This document shows, piece by piece, positions 45,072 through 53,994 of a DNA stretch of 64,000 nt. The stretch covers positions 1 through 64,000 of the forward strand of contig URKA01000012.1 of the NCBI GenBank assembly GCA_900548345.1, given 5' to 3'. The first letter of the stretch is position 1; every line of letters starts with the position of its first letter. The DNA is from an uncultured Paraprevotella sp. (lineage in GTDB: Bacteria; Bacteroidota; Bacteroidia; Bacteroidales; Bacteroidaceae). A program made the position numbers and the translations under genes. The notes beneath the pieces were generated by a model, which was given only the letters and a program-made list of their open reading frames with translations, ran no database searches and was not told the DNA's origin.

Positions 45072-45176
45072 CATATAAATCCATAGTGTGCAATAGGTTA
45101 TATCATTTTTTAATATGACTTTAAGGCTTTTTAAAGTTGTGCCTCGGAAAATGGAGGGATATGAATGCATATAAGA

Positions 45177-45206
45177 AATACGGGGCGCTTCACAGCGCCC
45201 CGTATT
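45177..45206. terminator. GC-rich hairpin after the sugar kinase gene
   Basis: AATACGGGGCGCT (45177-45189) pairs with AGCGCCCCGTATT (45194-45206). On the minus strand it is followed by TTCTTAT; on the plus strand by CTTTAGTTTTTT. Likely terminator of the minus-strand MFS-kinase unit. Confidence 0.65.
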
Positions 45207-45358
45207 CTTTAGTTTTTTAGGTATTAGTTTTGTTTAAGGTAAAAAGATTGTTTTCAGGATAACGATGCAAAGATAAGGCCGTTTTTGTGACTGTGCAAAC
45301 ATTTGTTTATGCTTTAGAACATGTTTTAATTAATAATATGAATCTTTTATTAAAAAAA

Positions 45359-46258
45359 CTATTCAACGCGGCTTTTCTTGCTTTCTTGCAGGTGAAAGTC
45401 GGTGATGTCTTCGATGGGAGACGGTATGATTTTGCCTATCCGGTAGCCGCATGTACGGGCTGCCTCGCTTAGTTCCTCGCGGAAGTGACAGGCGATGCTG
45501 CCGGTGAAACCTACGGGAATGTCTTTCCTGCCATAGGCATCTACATTCCGTCTGAAGAAGTCTTCAAAGCAAGAAACGATGAGGGAACGGACGGCAGGCT
45601 GCATACGGTATTCGTGTATGAACATGGTCAACGAGGCCAAAAAGCGGTTCGCACCGGGTTCGCGATACACTTTTTGTATGATGTCGCTTTCGGAGAGGCC
45701 GTATCGGTTTGAGAATGCCGTACGGATGTTGTCTGGCAGCAGTCCTTTCAGCAAGTCGCTCACGAAACGTTTTCCTAATGTGGCGCCACTGCCTTCATCT
45801 CCCAATATATAGCCTAAGGGAGATACGTGTTTGGTGATGACCTTGCCGTCGTAAAGGCCGGAATTAGACCCTGTACCCAATATGCAGGCTATACCGGTTT
45901 CCCTGCCGCACAACGCGCGGGCTGAGCCAAGTAGGTCGGATTCCACTTCGATGGTTGCGGCGGGCAGGAATCCGCTGAGCAGCCCGGTCATCCGGCTGCA
46001 TGCGGAAGGGATGCACCCCGCGCCGTAGAAATGCACGGCCTGCGGTTGTCCTTCTTCTTCAACTCTGGACAATAAAGGCATCAGGTCCTCGCGCAGGATG
46101 GTGGTGATGGTCTTTTCATCCTGTACGGCCGGATTGATTCCACGTGTGTATATCACTTCACGTTTTCCGTCGTGAAATGCCCTGCACCATGCCGTTTTGG
46201 TGGAACCGCTGTCGGCAATGAGCAGATAAGGCGGTTGGTTACTCTTGTTTTTCTGCAT
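45359..46258 (-). CDS. BadF/BadG-type amino-sugar kinase (MurK/NagK-like)
   Basis: 299 residues, ASKHA fold: phosphate-1 LIADSGSTKTAWC, GTGSNSGLYDGK, adenosine-side YILGDEGSGATLGK, C-terminal GFTGSIACHFREEL. Family members phosphorylate N-acetylglucosamine or N-acetylmuramic acid. In Tannerella forsythia a kinase of this family (MurK) is encoded beside its MurNAc transporter, as here. The start overlaps the permease gene's end by 20 bp. The substrate is inferred from context. Confidence 0.8.
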   Translation of the reverse strand: MQKNKSNQPPYLLIADSGSTKTAWCRAFHDGKREVIYTRGINPAVQDEKTITTILREDLMPLLSRVEEEGQPQAVHFYGAGCIPSACSRMTGLLSGFLPAATIEVESDLLGSARALCGRETGIACILGTGSNSGLYDGKVITKHVSPLGYILGDEGSGATLGKRFVSDLLKGLLPDNIRTAFSNRYGLSESDIIQKVYREPGANRFLASLTMFIHEYRMQPAVRSLIVSCFEDFFRRNVDAYGRKDIPVGFTGSIACHFREELSEAARTCGYRIGKIIPSPIEDITDFHLQESKKSRVE

Positions 46259-47555
46259 GAGTCGTTTTCTTCCCGAAGTCCGGGTCTATCTTTAATAATG
46301 AACTGACCAATACGGTAGCCAGGCAGCACACCATGACGATGATGAAGAACCAGAAGTATCCCGTTGCCTGTTGCAGATAACCGGCCACCATGCCCGGCAG
46401 CATCATCGACAAAGCCATGAAACCGGTGCAGATGGCATAGTGTGAGGTCTGGTGCTGTCCTTCGGAGAAATAGATGAGGAACAGCATGTATGCCGTAAAC
46501 CCGAACCCGTAGCCGAACTGTTCGATAAATACGAACAGGTTGATGAGCAGAAAGTTCTGCGTCTGGAAATAACTCAGGTAAACGTATACGAGGTCGGGGA
46601 CGGTGATGCTCCACACCATCGGCCACAGCCATTTCTTCAGTCCGTCTTGCGAAGCCACGATTCCGCCGATGATGCCGCCCATGGTCAGTCCGATGACGCC
46701 CACCGTACCTTGTACGAATCCTACCTCCTGTGTCGAAAGTCCCAGGCCGCCCATGTGGGGCTGGTCAATGAGGAAAAGGTTGGCCATCTTGACCAACAAG
46801 GCTTCCGGCAGACGGAACAACAGCATGAAACAGACGGCTGTCCGTATTTGCGGCTTCTTGAAAAATGAGGCAACTGTACGGACGAAGTTGACCAACAGGG
46901 CATCTGCCGGGACTTTCGGCGATTCCGTGTCGTTTGCCGGCTGCGGCAGACAGAAGAAATGATAGAGCGTGACGGCTATGAAGAAGCCGGCCAAGGCATA
47001 GAACGTGATGCACCACGAGTAGGCGATGCGTCGTGTGAACACTTCCAGCGTGCCGGCCAGCATGATGAGCAGTCCGCTGCCCGCAATGGTCGCTATGCGG
47101 TAGAACGTGCTGCGGATGCCTACATATAAGGTCTGTTCATGTGAGTTCAATGCCAGCATGTAGAACCCGTCGGCCGCGATGTCGTGTGTAGCGCTGCTGA
47201 AAGCCATCAGCCAGAAAAAGGCCAGTGTGGTTTGCAGGAAGTGGGTGGTGGGGATGGTGAAAGCCACCCCGGCCAGGCCAGCCCCAATCAGCAGTTCCAT
47301 GACGAGCACCCACCACCGTTTGCTTTTCACAAGGTCGATGAAAGGGCTCCAGAATGGTTTGATGACCCACGGTAAGTAGAGCCAGCTTGTGTAGAATGCT
47401 ATTTCCTCGTTGGATACGTTCATGCGTTTGTACATCATGACGGAAACAGTCATGACGGCTACGTAGGGAAGTGCCTCGGCGAAATAAAGCGAGGGAATCC
47501 ATGTCCATGGGTTCGTGTGTCTTGCAGGCCGGATATTTGTGTCCTTCTCTTCCAT
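46239..47555 (-). CDS. MFS permease (AmpG/MurT-like)
   Basis: 438 residues and ~12 membrane spans. LYFAEALPYVAVMTVSVMMYKRMN and FYTSWLYLPWVIKPFWSPFIDLV match the AmpG-type branch, as does SSATHDIAADGFYML. Likely imports muropeptides or amino sugars into the cytoplasm. It is 5 bp downstream of the fusion gene containing a SpoIID domain and overlaps the kinase gene, so the three form an operon. Confidence 0.85.
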   Translation of the reverse strand: MEEKDTNIRPARHTNPWTWIPSLYFAEALPYVAVMTVSVMMYKRMNVSNEEIAFYTSWLYLPWVIKPFWSPFIDLVKSKRWWVLVMELLIGAGLAGVAFTIPTTHFLQTTLAFFWLMAFSSATHDIAADGFYMLALNSHEQTLYVGIRSTFYRIATIAGSGLLIMLAGTLEVFTRRIAYSWCITFYALAGFFIAVTLYHFFCLPQPANDTESPKVPADALLVNFVRTVASFFKKPQIRTAVCFMLLFRLPEALLVKMANLFLIDQPHMGGLGLSTQEVGFVQGTVGVIGLTMGGIIGGIVASQDGLKKWLWPMVWSITVPDLVYVYLSYFQTQNFLLINLFVFIEQFGYGFGFTAYMLFLIYFSEGQHQTSHYAICTGFMALSMMLPGMVAGYLQQATGYFWFFIIVMVCCLATVLVSSLLKIDPDFGKKTTHAEKQE

Positions 47556-47560
47556 TTCTT

Positions 47561-50500
47561 TTACGGATATACGGTGTGGATGTCCACTCCGTCGTAGTAA
47601 TGTTTCAGTATTTCATCATAACGGTAGCCTTTTGCGCCCATGACGGCCGCACCGATTTGGCACATGCCTACACCGTGTCCCCATCCGGCCCCGGTGAGGA
47701 TGAACTTGCCCGGTATGCCGTTGCGCACGTTTTCCTTGTCGACGACGAAAGCAGAACTGAACAGGTGTGTGTGGCTCAGTACGCGGCGTATTTCAAGTTC
47801 TTTGCCTATGACGAGCGTATGTTCCGTGCCTGTAATCTTGAGCCGGCTGATGTGTCCGCCTCTTCCTCTTTCCACGGGTATCAGGTCGGTTATTTGTCCG
47901 AAGTCCGTTTTCAGGTTGTTGCGCACAAGTTCGGTCAGTTCCTCCTGCGTGTATTCCACACGCCAACGGTAGAAGTTCTTCGTTTCCTGGTCGTAGTCGT
48001 TCAGCACCTGTTTGAGTATTTCCTTGTCGGCGGTGTTGCAGAATGCAGGCGGATTGCTCCTTATCCATTCTTCGGCTTCGGTCTCGTTCTGCAGGTTAGG
48101 GAGTGCAGGGCGTATGCCTTCCGTGTTGTCGGGCGCGGTGTCCCTTATGCTGACAAGGTAGGGTTTGTGTGTGTCTTCCCAGCAGAACTCGAATTCTTCG
48201 GTGGCTCCTCCGCAACATTTCGAGAATCGTGCGTCGCAGATTTCATTGCCCGACATGAGGATCTGTCCTCTGGTTGCCTTCACGGCTTTTACCACATCTT
48301 CGTTGCTGGCACGTGTGATTCCCTGGTAACGCTGGCAATGGTCGTCGGCACAGACGTCGAAGATGGTGTGGTCTTCGCGGTCGTACCAACGTATCATCTC
48401 ACTGTCGTTTTTGATAAAGGAGAAGAATCCGCGGTCGTGCCCGCTCATCAGTCTTCTTTTTTCCATTTGGGCATACAGCCAGCTCCGGCTGATGACGGCC
48501 GATGCTTTCAGGAACTCGATGGATGCCGATGCGCTCATTTCGCTGGAGATGACGCTGATGAGATAATGTTCGACGGGCAGCTGGTTGATGGCTACTATCT
48601 TTTCCTCTTCCACCACCAATTTGAGCGTGCCGCTGAATATCTGTGTTTCTTGTCTTTCCCAGTGGAACTTGATTCCGATGGTTACGTTGTAGAGCGAGAA
48701 GGAGGCGTTTTTCTCCTGTGGGGTGAACGTGAGTTCGCGGTACAGGTTACCGTTCCACAGGATACTGCCTTCGCTGCACTCCACGGTCTGTTCTCCCCGT
48801 ACGTAGTTTCCTTTGGCGGAATAAGTCGCGTTCAGCGAGAAGCGTATTCTTTGCCGGCTCATGATGCCGACGCTCACGTCCGGTTCCTTGCCGTCGTATG
48901 GGATGGCTGATGTATTGTCTTCCGCAGCGTCTTCCTCGTCTTCTTTCCGGCTGATGCCGGTGATGCGTTCCACGGTCGGTTGCAGTTCCTTTTCGGTCAG
49001 AGTCACTTCCCGCAGGATGCCGGCCGCCTGTTCTGCGGTCAGTCGGCGGAAGTCATTTTCGCGTGGCGTGATGAGGAGTCCGCCCATGTCCAGCGCGCCC
49101 GGACTGATGAGCATGTTCTCTCCTCCGGTGTTTCCGTAGCATGCCGGGCGGTGTTTCTTGCGGGGGAATATCAGGGTGACGATTTCATCCTCGCGTCCGG
49201 CGTTCCATGACTGTCTCCAGCAGATGATGTTCATGCGCGGCTCGCTTTCGCCGTCGTATAGCGGAAGGGCCCGGAACAGTTTGTCGAACAGCATACAAGG
49301 CTGTTCGGCCGGGATGGTGCGGATGACAAATACCGGGCATACGTACCCTTTGAGCAGGTAAAGTCCGCAGTCGGATTTCCGGCCCAGTATCTCTTCCATG
49401 TTTTCTTCGTGTTCCGGCAGGATGGGGAACAGCTTTTCCAGCATCGTCTCGTAGCTTTTCCAGTCTCTTTCGATGGGAAGTATGTTTCTTCTGCCTGCTT
49501 GCAAGTGCATGTGGTCGGGTGCCGATGCGCCGCATACGGGTCCGTTGTAGAAGAACATCATGTCTGGCGTGCGCCATGCCAGTTTCAGCATGGTCTGGAA
49601 GTGAGGCATGATGATTTGCGGCGAATGCCGTCGTGTGGGTATGGTGAAATGTTGCGGCAGGATGGGGTACGGGTTGACCAGCAGCTGGTAGTGTCCTTCG
49701 ATGGGGAGGGCACGCTGGATTTTAGGACGGTTCAGGTCGCAGAGGAAGCAGGGGCGTTCCGCCAATGCCTTTGGCGTAATGTTTGCGCTGGCCGACGTGA
49801 TGCGTGCAGGGTTGAACTGTACGGTCAGGTTATGGTCGCCGAAAACAAGGTCGCGTGTCTGCACTTGCTCCAGTGCGTCGTATTGCCGGCGCACCTCATC
49901 CCATGCGGCAAGTTGTTCGTTGAAGAATGTGTTGAAATCCTCTTCGGTAGGCTGGTAATTCCATCGTGTGTTCAGCTGTTGTCTCGCTTTCAGTTCGATG
50001 GTCCTCAGCCGGTCTTTGTACAGGTTGTTGGCATTGACGCGCTCTACGCTGAGTGCGGCGTCGGAATTGCCTTCCCAACGGCGGCACAGGTACAGTTCTT
50101 CGTAAATGCGTCCGATGCGGTAATACCGCGAGAAACACAGTCCGAGGGCATAGTCCTCGCCGTAGCTGGTATTGGGAATCTGTAGTTTGCGGAGTATCGG
50201 TGTAAAGAAAGCCCGTGGCGCACCGAGTCCGTTGATGCGCAGGGCGTTGTTGCGCCCGTTGCCAGGTGTCCATTCGTTGTGGGCAATCAGGCCGGGGGGC
50301 AGGGTCTGCAGGCTGAAGTCCGTCATGCGGTATGCTCCTATGACCATGGCGGATTTTTCGGCATGGAATGTGTCGACAATCTGTTGCAGGGTATGTGTGG
50401 AGCTGTAAAGGTCGTCCGAATCCAACTGTACGGCGAAGCGTCCGCAGGCCGGGTGGTGTATGGCCATGTTCCAGCATCCGCCGATGCCGAGGTCGTCCCT

Positions 50501-51448
50501 TTCGGGAATCAGATGGATGATGTCCGGATTCTCGGCGGCATGCCGTGCTACGATTTCCGTGGTCCCGTCGGTGGAATGGTTGTCGGCCACGATAAGGTTG
50601 AATTTGAACTTTGCCTTCTGTGAAAGCACGCTCTGTATGGCGTCCTCGATGGTTCGTGCCCGGTTCCTTACAGGAATGATTACGGTGGCCTCATAGTCGA
50701 AATCCCCTTCATCCAGATTCACGTTGTCGAACTCATCGGGGGCCAGGTAGGCACCGATTTGCTTGAGATGGTCCGTGCAGGCCTTTTCCATTTCAATCTG
50801 TACGGTACGGTTCTGTGGGTTCACGTAATCGAAGTTCTTCTCGCCGCTTTTCCGCGTGTCGGTTTCAGTCTCGGTATAGAGGTATTCGTTGATGTGAAAC
50901 AGCTTTCCCCTCCGGCTCAGGAACAGGCGCAGGTCGTACCATCCCGCGAACTTATAGCCCGGCAGTTCGTCTTGTGCCGCGTATGCCTTGAGGTATTCCG
51001 TCCGGATGAGGACCAGCGGGCCGAAGTCGAAGTCGTCGCGCAGGCTTCCCTGCTGATAGTCGATGAGCGGTTTGCCGGTCCGTGTGCCGTCGGTCACGGC
51101 ATAATGGTCGGCATAAATCATGGCGGCCTGCGTGTCGTCTGCCACACGTATCAGCCTTTCCATGGCATGGTAGCCGAGCTGGAGCGGGAGTGTTTTCTGG
51201 TAGAGCAGGCAATAGTCGGCCTCGCACAGTTCCGCAATCCGCAGGAAAGTTTGTGTGCTGAAAAGTCCGTTGACGGCTACGGCCGTGCAGGAATCCGGCA
51301 GTTTGTGCGGCCGGTTTTCATCGACAAGGCCGTACAGATGATGTACGCTTTCGCTTGTTTGCAGTGCTTCTACCAGTTCGCCGGGCCGGTCGTCTGTTCC
51401 GTAAGGGATGAAACAATCGATGCGTGAAAAGTATTTTGACGGGTCCAT
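47561..51448 (-). CDS. glycosyltransferase-2 / DUF4922 (HIT-like) / SpoIID fusion protein
   Basis: 1295 residues, no signal peptide. Residues ~1-235 are a degenerate GT-A-like domain (YCLLYQKTLPLQLGYHAMERL). Residues ~250-510 are a family 2 glycosyltransferase (ATVIIPVRNRARTIEDAIQS, VADNHSTDGT, QLDSDDLY). Residues ~520-830 are DUF4922: CFLCDLNRP zinc pair (~566), HFTIPTRRHSPQ and HMHLQAG (~646), which fits the HIT/GalT HxHxQ catalytic motif. Residues ~855-1295 are SpoIID/LytB: VISSEMSASASIEFLKASAVISRSW with the catalytic-type Glu, and GWGHGVGMCQIGAAVMGAKG. SpoIID domains act on peptidoglycan, fitting the downstream sugar permease and kinase. Whether it is exported is unknown. Confidence 0.85.
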   Translation of the reverse strand: MDPSKYFSRIDCFIPYGTDDRPGELVEALQTSESVHHLYGLVDENRPHKLPDSCTAVAVNGLFSTQTFLRIAELCEADYCLLYQKTLPLQLGYHAMERLIRVADDTQAAMIYADHYAVTDGTRTGKPLIDYQQGSLRDDFDFGPLVLIRTEYLKAYAAQDELPGYKFAGWYDLRLFLSRRGKLFHINEYLYTETETDTRKSGEKNFDYVNPQNRTVQIEMEKACTDHLKQIGAYLAPDEFDNVNLDEGDFDYEATVIIPVRNRARTIEDAIQSVLSQKAKFKFNLIVADNHSTDGTTEIVARHAAENPDIIHLIPERDDLGIGGCWNMAIHHPACGRFAVQLDSDDLYSSTHTLQQIVDTFHAEKSAMVIGAYRMTDFSLQTLPPGLIAHNEWTPGNGRNNALRINGLGAPRAFFTPILRKLQIPNTSYGEDYALGLCFSRYYRIGRIYEELYLCRRWEGNSDAALSVERVNANNLYKDRLRTIELKARQQLNTRWNYQPTEEDFNTFFNEQLAAWDEVRRQYDALEQVQTRDLVFGDHNLTVQFNPARITSASANITPKALAERPCFLCDLNRPKIQRALPIEGHYQLLVNPYPILPQHFTIPTRRHSPQIIMPHFQTMLKLAWRTPDMMFFYNGPVCGASAPDHMHLQAGRRNILPIERDWKSYETMLEKLFPILPEHEENMEEILGRKSDCGLYLLKGYVCPVFVIRTIPAEQPCMLFDKLFRALPLYDGESEPRMNIICWRQSWNAGREDEIVTLIFPRKKHRPACYGNTGGENMLISPGALDMGGLLITPRENDFRRLTAEQAAGILREVTLTEKELQPTVERITGISRKEDEEDAAEDNTSAIPYDGKEPDVSVGIMSRQRIRFSLNATYSAKGNYVRGEQTVECSEGSILWNGNLYRELTFTPQEKNASFSLYNVTIGIKFHWERQETQIFSGTLKLVVEEEKIVAINQLPVEHYLISVISSEMSASASIEFLKASAVISRSWLYAQMEKRRLMSGHDRGFFSFIKNDSEMIRWYDREDHTIFDVCADDHCQRYQGITRASNEDVVKAVKATRGQILMSGNEICDARFSKCCGGATEEFEFCWEDTHKPYLVSIRDTAPDNTEGIRPALPNLQNETEAEEWIRSNPPAFCNTADKEILKQVLNDYDQETKNFYRWRVEYTQEELTELVRNNLKTDFGQITDLIPVERGRGGHISRLKITGTEHTLVIGKELEIRRVLSHTHLFSSAFVVDKENVRNGIPGKFILTGAGWGHGVGMCQIGAAVMGAKGYRYDEILKHYYDGVDIHTVYP

Positions 51449-51590
51449 GATGTGCTTTCTATATATTTACGGGCAAAAGTACAAATAAAAAATGATTCGC
51501 AGGCAGAAACGCCGGATAGAAATCCGCGGCGGCCGGTTTTTCCTTTTCATGTGGCGAATGGGAAAAGGTCTATAGTCCCAATTTTAATTA

Positions 51591-51604
51591 TGGCGAATTC
51601 GCCA
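51591..51604. promoter_or_regulatory. perfect 14-bp palindrome
   Basis: TGGCGAATTCGCCA; a half site TGGCGAAT recurs 39 bp to the left. A possible operator between divergent genes, role unknown. Confidence 0.35.
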
Positions 51605-51637
51605 CAATTAGCAATCAGTCCGGCAGGTGAAACGGCG

Positions 51638-51725
51638 ACCTGTGAACGATTGATTCTTCACCTGTGAGCGATTCGTTCTTCACCTGTGAGCGATTGATTG
51701 TTCACAGGTGTGCATTTTGGCACGG
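51638..51725. repeat. 22-bp-period ACCTGTG array, locus B (4 units)
   Basis: ACCTGTG begins at 51638, 51660 and 51682; the fourth unit at 51704 reads ACAGGTG, the core inverted. Outer sequences ACCTGTGAAC and GTTCACAGGT make a perfect 10-bp inverted repeat around the array. Flanks GAAACGGCG (left) and TGCATTTTGG (right) match locus A. Confidence 0.88.
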
Positions 51726-51846
51726 AGAGGACGGGCTTTTTGGTGGATGTCTACCTGTGGTCTCCGCGTGTCTGTTTTCTTTCCGTTTTTTTTCTGCCGG
51801 CCGTTGCATTCTACCGGTTTCCTTCGTTTATTTCGCGCCTTTTTCG

Positions 51847-51854
51847 TAACTTTG
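51847..51854 (+). promoter_or_regulatory. -7 box for rlmN
   Basis: TAACTTTG (TAnnTTTG) 22 bp upstream of the rlmN ATG. Confidence 0.5.
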
Positions 51855-51876
51855 TCTGCAAATCACAAACAGAAAA

Positions 51877-52914
51877 ATGACAGTTGAACCCAAAATACCC
51901 TTATTAGGCATGACGCTTGCCGAACTGCAGCAGGTTGTGAAGGAGGCCGGCATGCCGGCCTTTACCGCCAAACAGATGGCGGACTGGCTGTATGCGAAGA
52001 AGGTGGCAACGATTGATGAGATGACGAACCTTTCCGTGAAGAACCGTGAAAGGCTGAACGAACGTTATTCCGTCGGCTGCTCCGCACCGGTGGAATGCCA
52101 GCGGTCGGTGGACGGAACGGTGAAGTATCTCTACCGCACGGCCTCCGGAGGGTATGTGGAGACGGTATACATCCCCGACGGAAAGCGCGCCACGCTGTGT
52201 GTATCCTCACAGGTGGGATGCAAGATGAACTGCAGGTTCTGCATGACCGGCAAACAGGGTTTCGCCGGCAACCTGACCGCCACGGATATTCTGAACCAAC
52301 TGTATTCGCTGCCCGAAAGAGATACGTTGACCAATGTGGTGTTCATGGGGCAGGGAGAGCCGTTCGACAACCTCGACAATGTGTTGCGTGCCACGGAAAT
52401 CCTTACGGCCCCTTATGGCTATGCCTGGAGTCCAAAGCGCATTACCGTGTCGTCGGTGGGGCTGAGGAAGGGGCTGAAACGTTTTCTCGACGAGAGCGAC
52501 TGTCATCTGGCCATCAGTCTGCACAACCCTTTTCATGAACAGCGTGCCAGCCTGATGCCTGCCGAGAACAGTTCCGGAATCGGAGAAGTGGCCGACCTGT
52601 TGCGCCGGTACGATTTCACCCACCAGCGCCGTCTGTCTTTCGAATACATCATGTTCGACGGTGTGAACGATACGCTCGCGCATGCCAAGGAACTGCTGTC
52701 GTTGTTGAGAGGACTTGAATGCCGTATGAACCTGATACGCTTTCATTCCATTCCGGGTACCGACCTGAAAGGTACGCCGGAAGAAGGCATCGTCCGCTTC
52801 CGCGACTATCTGACGGGCCATGGGCTATTCTCTACCATCCGTGCTTCGCGCGGACAAGATATTTTCGCCGCATGCGGACTGTTGAGCACAGCCAGGCAGC
52901 AAGGCATGGAATGA
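51877..52914 (+). CDS. rlmN: 23S rRNA (adenine-C2)-methyltransferase RlmN
   Basis: 345 residues. Radical SAM enzyme methylating A2503 of 23S rRNA and A37 of some tRNAs. Radical SAM cluster CKMNCRFCMTGKQGF (Cx3Cx2C). FMGQGEPFDNLDNVL and SSVGLRKGLKRFL follow, and the methyl-accepting Cys lies near ASRGQDIFAACGLLS at the C-terminus. It begins a plus-strand run. Confidence 0.95.
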   Translation: MTVEPKIPLLGMTLAELQQVVKEAGMPAFTAKQMADWLYAKKVATIDEMTNLSVKNRERLNERYSVGCSAPVECQRSVDGTVKYLYRTASGGYVETVYIPDGKRATLCVSSQVGCKMNCRFCMTGKQGFAGNLTATDILNQLYSLPERDTLTNVVFMGQGEPFDNLDNVLRATEILTAPYGYAWSPKRITVSSVGLRKGLKRFLDESDCHLAISLHNPFHEQRASLMPAENSSGIGEVADLLRRYDFTHQRRLSFEYIMFDGVNDTLAHAKELLSLLRGLECRMNLIRFHSIPGTDLKGTPEEGIVRFRDYLTGHGLFSTIRASRGQDIFAACGLLSTARQQGME

Positions 52915-52935
52915 TAAAGAAAGAAATACAAGATT

Positions 52936-53991
52936 ATGGATAAGTTCATTAAGATTTTCGGATTGTTGTCGTTCGTGCTGCTTCTGTCGGCATCGTGCGA
53001 GGGTACATTCACCAAACCGCAGGCCAGCGGTTCGCCATACGAGGTGCTGGTGGTGGCCGATGATGCTTTCTGGCAACGTCCGGCGGGCCGTGCCCTTTTC
53101 GATGTGCTCGATACCGATATCCCCGGCCTGCCACAGCCGGAGGCCTCGTTCAAGGTATCCCAAATCGAACCGAAGCGTTTCAACCAGATAGTGAATATTT
53201 TCCGCAACATCATCCGTGTGGATATAAACGATAAACAGTATACGCAGGCCAAAATGAAATACAGCCGCGATGTGTATGCGCAACCGCAGGTGGTCATCAC
53301 TTTTCAAAGTCCGACCGAGGAAGCATTGGCGGATTACCTGAAAAAGAACGCACAGGTGGTCATCGACTTCCTTGTGAACATGGAAATGAACCGCCTGATT
53401 AACGGAGAACTGGAAGAGAAACATTCCACGGTAGTGTCGCAGCTGGCCGAAGAAATGTTCGGTTGCAAACTGTGGGCACCCAAGGAAATCAAAAGCTACA
53501 AGAAAGGCAAGGACTTTTTCTGGACATCATCCAACACCGGCGGCTCTTTGGTCAACATTTGCATGTATTCCTATCCGTATGAAGGTCCGCAAACGTTCAA
53601 TAAGGCATACGTACTGGCCAAACGCGATTCGGTGATGAAAGCCAACATACCGGGGTCGAAACCCAATATGTATATGGCCACCGATACACTTTGCACGACC
53701 ATCCGTCCCATTGTGTTGAGAGACGCCTACGCACTGGAGGTTCGGGGACTGTGGCAGATGGAGAATGACGGGATGGGCGGTCCGTTCGTAAGTCATTCAA
53801 GGGTGGATACGGAACGCAACCGCGTGATGGTGGTCGAGGGTTTTGTGTTTGCGCCGGAGAAGACCAAACGCGGCCTGCTGCGCCGTCTGGAAGGGGCACT
53901 CTATACGTTCTGTCTGCCCGGCGAACAGGCACGCGAACTGAAAGCCAATATGCCGGAGGTGGAAGTGGTGATGAAGAGAAACGAAAAATAA
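52936..53991 (+). CDS. DUF4837 lipoprotein
   Basis: 351 residues. Lipobox SASC (Cys ~20). Opening ASGSPYEVLVVADDAFWQRPAGRAL with FDVLDTDIPGLPQPEASF is the DUF4837 signature found only in Bacteroidetes. Mature protein mixed alpha/beta, no known enzyme motif. Usually found beside rlmN and pdxA; 21 bp after rlmN and 3 bp before pdxA. Function unknown. Confidence 0.85.
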   Translation: MDKFIKIFGLLSFVLLLSASCEGTFTKPQASGSPYEVLVVADDAFWQRPAGRALFDVLDTDIPGLPQPEASFKVSQIEPKRFNQIVNIFRNIIRVDINDKQYTQAKMKYSRDVYAQPQVVITFQSPTEEALADYLKKNAQVVIDFLVNMEMNRLINGELEEKHSTVVSQLAEEMFGCKLWAPKEIKSYKKGKDFFWTSSNTGGSLVNICMYSYPYEGPQTFNKAYVLAKRDSVMKANIPGSKPNMYMATDTLCTTIRPIVLRDAYALEVRGLWQMENDGMGGPFVSHSRVDTERNRVMVVEGFVFAPEKTKRGLLRRLEGALYTFCLPGEQARELKANMPEVEVVMKRNEK

Positions 53992-53994
53992 TCA

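Larger units (their letters stand above)
44906..45358. other. intergenic region between the sugar kinase and DUF4954
   Basis: 453 bp. Contains a minus-strand candidate leader RNA (44996-45071) and a GC-rich hairpin (45177-45206) that probably ends the sugar-kinase transcript. On the plus strand a ten-codon frame at 45049-45078 (MKNTLQIYI) is seen but probably is not a gene. Confidence 0.6.
51449..51876. other. intergenic region upstream of rlmN
   Basis: 428 bp. Left: a minus-strand -7 box TACTTTTG (51481-51474) for the fusion gene. Middle: palindrome TGGCGAATTCGCCA (51591-51604), with a TGGCGAAT half site at 51552. Right: the 22-bp array (51638-51725) and the rlmN -7 box TAACTTTG (51847-51854). 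Short open frames here look like repeat translation, not genes. Confidence 0.65.

Noticed and set aside
45049..45078. Leader peptide MKNTLQIYI on the plus strand
   Set aside because: No downstream gene on that strand for over 6 kb, and the same bases look like a minus-strand promoter and leader.
47471..48910. 479-codon plus-strand frame
   Set aside because: Antisense to the SpoIID part of the fusion gene; no recognisable domain.
51638..51876. Short plus-strand ORFs of about 60-70 residues
   Set aside because: They are translations of the 22-bp array and promoter region, with no ribosome site or protein-like composition.
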